A stretch of DNA of 64,000 bases from Novipirellula sp052161655. GTDB taxonomy: Bacteria > Planctomycetota > Planctomycetia > Pirellulales > Pirellulaceae. A model generated the notes under the pieces. The model was not told the origin of the DNA. It worked only from the letters and a program-made list of their open reading frames with translations, and did not search any database. The position numbers were made by a program, and so were the translations under genes. Within the stretch, counting starts at the first letter, position 1. Each line of letters begins with the position of its first letter. The stretch lies in the NCBI RefSeq assembly GCF_052161655.1, contig NZ_CP197418.1, forward strand, positions 310,001-374,000, written 5' to 3'. This document shows, one piece after another, positions 29,047 to 36,294 of the stretch.

Positions 29047-30267
29047 TTAAAAACTTTCGCTTATGACTTCGCGGGTGCCCCTTGTGCCAAGCGAACCCCA
29101 AAGCCCGTAGGGACTTCTATCGCCCGGTGCTGTCGCGGGCGTGGCGTGATACGAGATCATCGCTTGATTACTATTGCCAGCTTCAATCGAGTCTGTGATG
29201 AACTTGACTGCACCATCCCCCATCAGCACATGAGCTCCGCCTTGGTGACGACTGGAGACCGACGCGGTTAAGTCATGAGTATCATTAAAGCCAGTGCAAA
29301 GACCGGAATTGGGTGGCAGAATCGTATGAATCTGACTGAACATCGGGTAACAATCGTGCCAGCGATAGCCGCGGGCGCTTGTCGCACTGACGGTCGCCGC
29401 AGCTGCCGGAATCCAAAATCGTGGGCGTTGGGGATCGTGGTGCTGATACTGCCATTTTGGATCTTTGCGACACTCGTTTCGGCCACTTCCCGTATCGGCG
29501 AATGCTGCCCCCGGCCGCGAGGTTCGATTATCGGCATCGCCCAGGTCGGTCGCTAATTCACCCGCCATCACCGTATTAGCCAAACCGTCAAGCGTATCTC
29601 TAAATTTCATCGAACTAAACAGCTCAAACATTCCTCGATGCGTAATCCGTGCATTTTCCGCGAGGGTTGAATTGTTTGCGGTGTAGGGAACCGTGGCCCC
29701 ATTTGCGACCGTATTAACGTTGATCGAGCCTTCCCTCGTCATCACGGACGAGTCTCCCATGCAGGCGCCATAATTGGTTCTGCCGAGAGCCGGCAAACCG
29801 ACGCCGGGATCGCTAGGGCAGCGATAGCCAGGAATCTCGGTTGCCCAGGGACTGTAAGCGATCACTGCCGGCCCAGGCCCCATCGCCTGCCATCGAGCGG
29901 GAGTCCCGCCAGGGTTTGCAAGCGGATTGGCGATTTGTTCCCACATCGCTTGTTGCTCAACGAACGGCAAAATGGCAACCAAAAACGAACCGTGCCGATT
30001 GTTGGATACGTTGCTGCTCAGGTTGGCATAGGGTTGTGAGCCGGCCGGAAGATCGGTGCCGTTACCGTGGATCGGCAAGGCATTGTATGCCGAGTGATAG
30101 TTGTGAATCCCCAAACCGATCTGCTTAAAATTGTTACTACAGCTCATTCGCCGAGCTGCCTCGCGAGCTGCCTGTACCGCAGGCAGCAACAAACCTACCA
30201 GCACGCCGATGATTGCGATGACCACCAATAATTCAACGAGCGTGAAACCAGTACGCTGAGTTTTCAT
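29047..30267 (-). CDS. DUF1559 (SBP_bac_10) pseudopilin-like protein
   Basis: Protein of 406 residues. MKTQRTGFTLVELLVVIAI is a pilin-type leader with predicted cleavage after Gly7. The stretch to RRMSCSNNFKQIGLGIHNYH is nearly identical to the paralogues at 5156 and 30962, while the middle differs. The C-terminus has HQGGAHVLMGDGAVKFITDS and SPYGLWGSLGTRGTRE. The start is set by the leader and TTGGAGTT ten bases upstream. A GGGAAT-type promoter element lies 89 nt upstream, shared with the neighbouring paralogue. A small lipoprotein gene follows. Confidence 0.94.
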   Translation of the reverse strand: MKTQRTGFTLVELLVVIAIIGVLVGLLLPAVQAAREAARRMSCSNNFKQIGLGIHNYHSAYNALPIHGNGTDLPAGSQPYANLSSNVSNNRHGSFLVAILPFVEQQAMWEQIANPLANPGGTPARWQAMGPGPAVIAYSPWATEIPGYRCPSDPGVGLPALGRTNYGACMGDSSVMTREGSINVNTVANGATVPYTANNSTLAENARITHRGMFELFSSMKFRDTLDGLANTVMAGELATDLGDADNRTSRPGAAFADTGSGRNECRKDPKWQYQHHDPQRPRFWIPAAAATVSATSARGYRWHDCYPMFSQIHTILPPNSGLCTGFNDTHDLTASVSSRHQGGAHVLMGDGAVKFITDSIEAGNSNQAMISYHATPATAPGDRSPYGLWGSLGTRGTREVISESF

Positions 30268-30339
30268 TCAAACAACTCCAAATACATAAGATAAAAATGG
30301 GAAAATCAGACGCGTCGCACATCCGATTCGCGTCTTAAA

Positions 30340-30361
30340 TCCCGTAGGTGGAGTGATTCCC
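30340..30361 (-). promoter_or_regulatory. Candidate ECF-type promoter element for DUF1559 gene
   Basis: On the minus strand the sequence GGGAATCACTCCA begins at 30361, about 89 nt before the ATG at 30267. GGAAT is a typical ECF-sigma -35 core. The paralogue at 30962 has GGGAATTACTCCA at nearly the same distance (91 nt), although most of the leader between differs. This conservation suggests function; recognition by the ECF factor at 32462 is inferred. Confidence 0.5.
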
Positions 30362-30563
30362 ACTCTTGTTGACCTGTTTCGCGCAAAATCTGACAAAAAT
30401 CTTTCATTTGTGTTTGGCTCGCAAAATAGCAGGAAATTCGCGTTTCTCGCGATCACGAAGCATGGTCGCAGGACGCGGGGTCGGGCATCTTTCCCGAACT
30501 CTCTCTCGTGCGGCACAGTTGAAAACAAAGCAAAGCTCTGCATCTTTGCGAACTAGCTCAAGA

Positions 30564-30598
30564 CGAAAAAAGGCTGAAGTGGAAACCACAACAGCCTT
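30564..30598 (-). terminator. Rho-independent terminator after lipoprotein gene
   Basis: Read on the minus strand, AAGGCTG and CAGCCTT form a stem that closes over an inner stem GTGG/CCAC, and the second arm runs into a T-run (CCTTTTTTCG). It lies about 30 nt after the lipoprotein stop at 30629, so it would end the 30962/30629 transcript before the next DUF1559 gene. Confidence 0.75.
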
Positions 30599-30628
30599 CG
30601 ATCAATTCATTTTGCGGCGGCGGATGGA

Positions 30629-30808
30629 CTACTCGGTAAATCCAATATCCCCCGCTTCGGCTGCAAGTTTTGCCTCCTTTTCAACGAGCGCGTTGTAGTC
30701 GTCGATTTGCTTCTGGCTGAGCCCGTCAGCAACCGAACTTGGCTCTGAATCCGAACATCCGACCAACAAGCTGACCAGCAGCAGGCAAAGTAATGTCTTC
30801 ACTTTCAT
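30629..30808 (-). CDS. Small lipoprotein paired with DUF1559 gene
   Basis: A 59-residue protein from ATG 30808: MKVKTLLCLLLVSLLVGC then SDSEPSS. The lipobox LVGC predicts lipidation of Cys18. The mature helix SQKQIDDYNALVEKEAKLAA matches the pattern of the lipoprotein at 28715. It lies 153 nt after the DUF1559 gene at 30962-32197 and is followed by a strong terminator, so the two genes form one transcription unit. Function unknown. Confidence 0.8.
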   Translation of the reverse strand: MKVKTLLCLLLVSLLVGCSDSEPSSVADGLSQKQIDDYNALVEKEAKLAAEAGDIGFTE

Positions 30809-30961
30809 CTGTAATCCTTGTTTCTTATTTCTCAAAAGTCCCTACACCGAGGGAAAGACTTAAAGTAGTTGCGGTAGCCTTGCCGGCATGACAGGCGACA
30901 GGGCTAAAAATAGATACTGGCTGGAAATTGATCTCGCCAAAAAAGACGTCACCTCCAAACC

Positions 30962-32197
30962 TTAAAAATCCGTGTCAATGACTTCCTTGGCGGAACGGGT
31001 GCCCAAGGCGCCCCAGAGTCCGTAGGGACTTTTCGCACCGGCAACTGTAGCTGGCGATCCGTGATACGAGATCATTGCGGCGTTGCTATTGCCCGCTTCA
31101 ATCGAATCGGTGATGAACTTCACAGCTCCATCGCCCATCAAGACGTGTGCCCCACCTTGATGACGACTGGACACCGTGACCATCGAGTCGTTACTCGTGA
31201 ATCCGCCGGTGCAAATGCCTGAATTGGGCGGAAGGATCGTGTGCACTTGAGTGAAAAAGTGCATCGCATCATGCCAGCGATAGCCGCGTCCAAGCAATGC
31301 ACTTACCGAACCTCCAGCACCCGCGTTCCAGAATTGTGGTCGTTCGGGATCATGATGCTGATCCATGAACCTTGGGTTCTTCCGGCACTCGGCGCGTCCG
31401 TGCCCACTTCTGTCGTTGTACGCCGAATCCTGCGGAAACGAAGTGCGAACATCTGCGTCCCCAAGATCCGTCGTCAACTCGCCACACATCACGGTGTTTG
31501 CCAATCCGTCGAGCGTATCGCGAAACTTCATGCGACTGTTCATCACAAACATACCCCGATGAACTTTTCGCGAACGCGTCGCCTGGGTTTGATTGTTGGC
31601 GGTATAGGGCATCGTGGCACCACTGGATACCTTATGAACGAATATTTTGCCTTCGCGAGACATCACGGATGAATCGCCCATGCAAGCTCCGTAATTTGTA
31701 CGACCAAGCGCCGGAAGCCCCTGGCCCGGATCGCTCGGGCATCGGTAAGACGGAATGTTCGTCGCCCAAGGACCGTAGTCTAGACGAGCGACCCCGGGTC
31801 CCATCGCTTGCCAGGACGGGTTCTTGGCAGAACCGTTAGCCTTCACATTGAGTGGATTTGAAATCTGCTCCCAGAGCGCCTGCTGCTCAATAAACGGCAG
31901 CACACTAATCAAAAAAGATCCGCGGCGGTTGATGCTCGTTCCGTTACTGTCACCCGCGTAGATTTGCTGCCCAGCTGGCCGATCGGTGCCGGTACCATGG
32001 ACTGGTAGCCCCTTGTAAGCCGAATGGTAATTGTGAATTCCCAAACCAATTTGCTTGAAGTTGTTGCTGCAACTCATCCGGCGAGCTGCCTCGCGAGCGG
32101 CCTGCACGGCCGGCAGTAGCAAACCAACTAAGACTCCGATGATCGCGATGACCACTAGCAATTCGACGAGAGTGAATCCAGTACGCTGACGATTCAT
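30962..32197 (-). CDS. DUF1559 (SBP_bac_10) pseudopilin-like protein
   Basis: Protein of 411 residues with the pilin-like start NRQRTGFTLVELLVVIAIIG, the signature RRMSCSNNFKQIGLGIHNYH and the C-terminal HQGGAHVLMGDGAVKFITDS. It is a close paralogue of 29047-30267, matching at both ends and more loosely in the middle. TTGGAGTT precedes the start. It is divergent from the ECF sigma factor gene, 264 bp away, with a GGGAAT element 91 nt upstream. Likely exported through a type II/IV-pilus-like machine; role unknown. Confidence 0.94.
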   Translation of the reverse strand: MNRQRTGFTLVELLVVIAIIGVLVGLLLPAVQAAREAARRMSCSNNFKQIGLGIHNYHSAYKGLPVHGTGTDRPAGQQIYAGDSNGTSINRRGSFLISVLPFIEQQALWEQISNPLNVKANGSAKNPSWQAMGPGVARLDYGPWATNIPSYRCPSDPGQGLPALGRTNYGACMGDSSVMSREGKIFVHKVSSGATMPYTANNQTQATRSRKVHRGMFVMNSRMKFRDTLDGLANTVMCGELTTDLGDADVRTSFPQDSAYNDRSGHGRAECRKNPRFMDQHHDPERPQFWNAGAGGSVSALLGRGYRWHDAMHFFTQVHTILPPNSGICTGGFTSNDSMVTVSSRHQGGAHVLMGDGAVKFITDSIEAGNSNAAMISYHGSPATVAGAKSPYGLWGALGTRSAKEVIDTDF

Positions 32198-32274
32198 TCG
32201 AATAACTCCAAATACGAGAGTAGAGAAGAGAAGAGGACGAAGTGAAACGCGATCATTGCGTTACGTGCATGGCC

Positions 32275-32293
32275 CTCGTATGGAGTAATTCCC
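32275..32293 (-). promoter_or_regulatory. Candidate ECF-type promoter element for DUF1559 gene
   Basis: GGGAATTACTCCATACGAG on the minus strand begins at 32293, 91 nt before the ATG at 32197. It matches the element before the other DUF1559 gene at 12 of the first 13 positions. A further GGGAAT at about 32407 on the plus strand lies 50-55 nt before the sigma factor gene and might reflect autoregulation. Promoter function is inferred. Confidence 0.5.
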
Positions 32294-32461
32294 GTCCCCG
32301 TTAGAGTTGTTCGCGCGGAATTTTAGACTTTTTCTCGTTTTTTGCCTAAATCGCCTCTTTATCTGCGAAAATCCCGAGAAAAATCGCAAAATGAAAGGAG
32401 AGTTTCGGGAATAAGAATGAGTCGCCCTAGTCCGGTTCGTTCCATCTTGCGCAGTTAAGTC

Positions 32462-33013
32462 ATGTCCAATTCACCGAGGAAACAGGTCATCCAAGAGGAA
32501 GTATCCCAAGATGAATTTGTTCGTCTCCTTGCGATGCACTCAAGCAAGGTGATGTCATTCATTCGAATCCTTACGATGAATCGTCAGGATGATGCCGAAG
32601 AGATTTTTCAATTAACCTGCGTCGTTTTGTGGCAAAAGTTTTCGCAGTACGACGCGGCGGGTAACTTTGCGGCTTGGGCTTGCCGCATCGCGCACTACGA
32701 AACGCTCAAACATCGCGAATCAAAGCGGCGAATTAAACTGTTGAGTGACGAAGCTCTTGAGTCATTGGCCGAAGCAGCGATGCCGATCTCCGCCGAATTG
32801 AGTGAACGTCGAACGGCTCTATCAAACTGTCTTAAGAAGCTGCCCTCGTCGGATCATGACTTGATTCGCCAGAAGTACTTCGAAGGCTTAAGCGTCGGCG
32901 AGATGTCTAATCGGGTGGGCCGGTCGACGCATGCGATCTACCGCGAATTAAGTAAAGTACACGGCATACTATTACGATGCGTACAACGCTCAGCGACCGA
33001 GGTGCTTTCATGA
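32462..33013 (+). CDS. ECF RNA polymerase sigma factor, Rhodopirellula/Verrucomicrobium type
   Basis: Protein of 183 residues. Region 2 includes FVRLLAMHSSKVMSFIRIL and FQLTCVVLWQKFSQYD, with NFAAWACRIAHYETLKHRE for -10 recognition. Region 4 includes LIRQKYFEGLSVGEMSNRVG and STHAIYRELSKVHGILLRC, a helix-turn-helix for -35 contact. No regulatory extension is present. The gene overlaps the next by four bases (ATGA), a common arrangement of this sigma group with a FecR-LamG protein. Divergent DUF1559 genes with shared GGGAAT elements are possible targets. Confidence 0.92.
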   Translation: MSNSPRKQVIQEEVSQDEFVRLLAMHSSKVMSFIRILTMNRQDDAEEIFQLTCVVLWQKFSQYDAAGNFAAWACRIAHYETLKHRESKRRIKLLSDEALESLAEAAMPISAELSERRTALSNCLKKLPSSDHDLIRQKYFEGLSVGEMSNRVGRSTHAIYRELSKVHGILLRCVQRSATEVLS

Positions 33014-34821
33014 ACACGGACAACCACCAATTGCAAACATTACGCACCTTGATTTTAAAATCGCAGTCGGAATCACTGAGCGAATCCGAGATCGCAGAAC
33101 TGAATGCGTTGATTTGCTCGGAAGAAGGCGCCGTCGAGGCAGCGGCTCTGATTGACCAACTTTGCGCCTTTACTGACTCGGGAGGCCTGGACTCTTTGCC
33201 GATGGCGGAGGTGTTGTCCGAAGCATTCAGCCAAGAAAAACGTAGAGGAACACTGTCTGCTGCAGCAAATCCACCGTCCCCCAAAAACGTGCCAGGGACA
33301 CTAGCCGGCGCAATCGCTCCATTATCGCGAGAACGAGCGGATTCCTCCTCTCAGCCTGATCGGTGGACAAAGGCTTATTGGTGGGTCGGCTTGGCAGCCA
33401 GCCATTTGTTTATCGCCTCATTGGCATGGTCTCTTGCAAAGCCCTCTTCGGTTAATGCACCCATCGCAAATTTGCCTTCAGCGAATTTGCCCGCCGCAGG
33501 GTTCACTTCCGAAGCCAGGCCACCACAGCTCGTTTCGATGACAGCGTGTGTTTGGAGTTCTTCAAGTGACTTGGTCCCGACGATCGGGGAACCGATTGCA
33601 TCAGGTGAGGTTCTGAATCTTGTCGAAGGCATTGCAGAATTGAGGATTGGAGAAAAAACGCCTGGCGAGGCAATCGTGCGAATCGAGGGCCCGGCAAGCG
33701 TTTCGATTGGCGTCGACGGCAAAATTGGACTTCTTCATGGTTCTATGACAGCAAAGTCGCTCGGTACCGGCAGCGGAAATGTGACGGTAAATACTTCGAT
33801 GGGCAAGGTTCTCGCCGATGGACAGAGTTCGATCGGATTGGTTTCAAGTGACTCCGAAACTGAAGTTCATTTATTCTCAGGACGAGTATCGGTGAAGCCA
33901 AACCAAGCGGAATTCAGTACGAATGAAATCCATTTGGAAGCAGGAGAAGCAGTGCGTATTTCCTCTAACTTTGAAGAGGGCGTCACAGTGGTCAAGTTTG
34001 AGGCCTCTGAGGCCAACTTTGTTTCCGCTCGCTCACCCGGTTTTGATCCATTGAATTTAGGAGAGGAATATGTACGCGCCGTTTTGGATTCTCAGCCAAA
34101 CATTTACTGGCGATTTGAGGAACTGAAGGGCGAGTTTTCTCAATTCGTGGAAAATCAAGGCAGCGCACCGGGCATGAATGCGATGGTGGTTGGCAATCCA
34201 GGATGGCGTAAATATGACACTAACAGGGTTGCCGAAATGGGGACGTCGACATCGTCCGCGTTTCGAGCCGTGGAGCCTTGGCCAGAGAAACCACTTGACG
34301 AGTACACCATTGAGATGTGGGTTAAGCCGCAGCTATTTCACCATGGTGAAGTGTTTTGTATGCATGCGACTGAAGGCTTGGCGGACGGCCGATACCCACA
34401 CACGATGATGCTGGAGACCACGGCCCAGCACTACTTCACCCATCGGCTAAGTGATTCTCCGGCCAACCGTTTTCGTTTTGTTCATCGTGCACTCCGATCG
34501 GACGAGCCAATCAGTGTCACCAGTTTGTTTTCTGGAAATCAATATCAAGCTCGGCTATGGCAACATGTTGTATCGCAGAAGCAGGGGAGTCGACAAATGC
34601 TGTGGATCAACGGGCAATTGTCGGCTGAACATTCCAACCCGGCTCCGCTAACGGAAAACGTGCAAATTCTCGTTGGCCAGGTTTACCCCACGTCGGTATA
34701 TCGGCGATTCGTCGGGCAGATCGACGAGGTCGCGATATACGATCGATGCCTTCCGCCGAAGGAATTACGAAGCCATATTAAGGCCGCAGGACGCTCTGTT
34801 GCCTCCGAGGTCCTTGACTAA
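33010..34821 (+). CDS. FecR-like membrane protein with LamG domain
   Basis: Protein of 603 residues from ATG 33010, inside the ATGA overlap with the sigma gene. Order: a cytoplasmic N-terminal helical region (LKSQSESLSESEIAELNALI) like anti-sigma domains, one transmembrane helix near residue 125 (WVGLAASHLFIASLAWSLA), a FecR domain (GSGNVTVNTSMGKVLADG), and a C-terminal concanavalin/LamG domain (YTIEMWVKPQLFHHGEVFCM, FVGQIDEVAIYDRCLPPKEL). It probably binds and restrains the sigma factor, with the outer domains sensing a ligand or envelope state. This is inferred from gene pairing and topology. Confidence 0.88.
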   Translation: MNTDNHQLQTLRTLILKSQSESLSESEIAELNALICSEEGAVEAAALIDQLCAFTDSGGLDSLPMAEVLSEAFSQEKRRGTLSAAANPPSPKNVPGTLAGAIAPLSRERADSSSQPDRWTKAYWWVGLAASHLFIASLAWSLAKPSSVNAPIANLPSANLPAAGFTSEARPPQLVSMTACVWSSSSDLVPTIGEPIASGEVLNLVEGIAELRIGEKTPGEAIVRIEGPASVSIGVDGKIGLLHGSMTAKSLGTGSGNVTVNTSMGKVLADGQSSIGLVSSDSETEVHLFSGRVSVKPNQAEFSTNEIHLEAGEAVRISSNFEEGVTVVKFEASEANFVSARSPGFDPLNLGEEYVRAVLDSQPNIYWRFEELKGEFSQFVENQGSAPGMNAMVVGNPGWRKYDTNRVAEMGTSTSSAFRAVEPWPEKPLDEYTIEMWVKPQLFHHGEVFCMHATEGLADGRYPHTMMLETTAQHYFTHRLSDSPANRFRFVHRALRSDEPISVTSLFSGNQYQARLWQHVVSQKQGSRQMLWINGQLSAEHSNPAPLTENVQILVGQVYPTSVYRRFVGQIDEVAIYDRCLPPKELRSHIKAAGRSVASEVLD

Positions 34822-36054
34822 TGGCTGATGCCGGCCTGTTTTCTTCAGCGAGAAGTGGTAAATGCTGATCAGGAGCTATACAGACGATACAAGTTTCACA
34901 TTCTGTTTGCCTGTAGGCGAGGCAGGTAAAGCTGCATTAAAAGTTTCAGTTTTTAAAGCAAAAAACTAAGTTAGTTCTCCAATATCCAACCACTCCCAAA
35001 AAGCATTTATAAAGACTTCCATCCTCGGACATTACATAGATAACGATCGTGCACACTTTCCGGCTGACCATAATAAGTCGACTGTTGGCAGCGAGTATTC
35101 CTTTCAGTTCATTCGATATCATTCAGCTTAACAAAGAGTTTTCGCCTTTCGGGCCGGCCAGTTGGAACGTCTCAAGGTAGAGACGTTCGTGGCCAGTCTT
35201 GGAGAGAATCGGCGCCAAATGGTGTTCCAGCAAAGCAGCTCAAGAGACAGAGCGGCGTTTCGATTTCATCTGGATTGATCTCGGAGAATTCACGGATTGA
35301 TGTGTGGTCGTCGCGAGAAACGTTATCCGTGAGAAGGAGAGTAAGTCGTTTCGCAGCCAATTTACTCACGGCGTGGCGGTGCGAGATACCTGTTGCGAGT
35401 CGCTCACGTTTTCGACATCAACACTATTTCGATCGTGATTCCGCGATCTTTTCCGGTAGGTTTACAGGTAGAGATGGCTCGGTCCTTTTCTTGATCCACG
35501 GTCTCAAATTATTTTTGAAAAGTTCTGATTTTATTAACGCTCGCTTTGTTGATGTTGGCAAATCCCGATCACGGAAACAGGCCAGAGCGTTTTGGACCGT
35601 GTTTTCCGCTGCTTTCCGATCGTTAGCGAAAGCACGAACGATCCCGCGTATAGCGCATCCATGGTGAAACAGGTTCGGCACATTGGTTGTCGGCCGGGCT
35701 GTCTGATACTCGTTCCGAACGCGTTTTCAACGTATTTTGCGGTGGCAAAGTGTTGTAGTGATGTTAGCGACGACACGAAAAATCCAAGCCAGTAAAAAGA
35801 TTTGACAAGCCTTACTTAATTCGCATAATCCCGCTTGCTCGACCACCGAGCCTCTCACCCAACCAACCAGCGACCAACTCAGTCACCCGGCTCCTCGCCC
35901 GCCAGCGATCCTTCGCGGCGAGCTTGTTTTGAATCTGCCTTCGCCCACGAATCGGGCGACTTCGCAGATTTTGGTCCCTCTCTTTTTTGGTTTCGCCGCC
36001 TGCCCATCAACCGGCAACTGTTGCGAAGCTTCTCCACGCGCTGCAAGGAAATCT
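34822..36054. other. 1.2-kb region without a convincing gene
   Basis: No intact gene is supported. Three staggered minus-strand frames (35534-35776, 35424-35681 and about 35172-35415) look slightly protein-like, for example CAIRGIVRAFANDRKAAENT and HAVSKLAAKRLTLLLTDN, but have no recognised family and change frame, as a decayed gene might. A perfect 9-bp inverted repeat GAACGTCTC/GAGACGTTC with a 6-nt loop lies at 35165-35188, flanked by GGCCAG on both sides. The first part is AT-richer than its neighbours. This stretch forms the left border of the mobile element. Confidence 0.5.
35165..35188. repeat. Perfect inverted repeat (hairpin)
   Basis: GAACGTCTC, six bases AAGGTA, GAGACGTTC. The arms are perfect over 9 bp, and GGCCAG occurs as a direct repeat just outside on each side. 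No T-run follows, so it is not a typical terminator. It lies between the FecR-LamG gene and the mobile element. Confidence 0.5.
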
Positions 36055-36294
36055 ATGTCACAGCCTCCGTTGTTGTTAACCGTCGGCGAGATCGCCCGGC
36101 AACTCGACACCAAGGTCCACCGAATCGAATACATCATCCGCTCACGCAACATCGAAGCGACCGGCTGGGCCGGACACGCTCGCGTGTTCTCGCAGGCCAA
36201 CTTGGATCACATCGCCAGCGAACTGAAACGGATTGACGAAGAACGGTCCGCCACACATTCACAACCATCGACTCGCAAGGAGGCCACTCGATGA
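36055..36294 (+). CDS. Small helix-turn-helix (excisionase/MerR-like) protein
   Basis: A 79-residue protein from ATG 36055, preceded by AAGGAAA. The start LLTVGEIARQLDTKVHRIEY reads as a winged-helix HTH of the MerR/excisionase (HTH_17) type, followed by RSRNIEATGWAGHARVFSQ. The tail is polar and disordered. It overlaps the replication gene by four bases (ATGA). Likely the element's regulator or excision factor. The longer open frame back to 35929 has no support. Confidence 0.75.
   Translation: MSQPPLLLTVGEIARQLDTKVHRIEYIIRSRNIEATGWAGHARVFSQANLDHIASELKRIDEERSATHSQPSTRKEATR

Larger units (their letters stand above)
30268..30628. other. Intergenic region with promoter and terminator
   Basis: 361 bp between the DUF1559 gene at 29047-30267 and the upstream lipoprotein at 30629. 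It holds the terminator of the lipoprotein transcript at 30564-30598 and the promoter candidate at 30340-30361. No coding sequence is seen. Confidence 0.6.
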
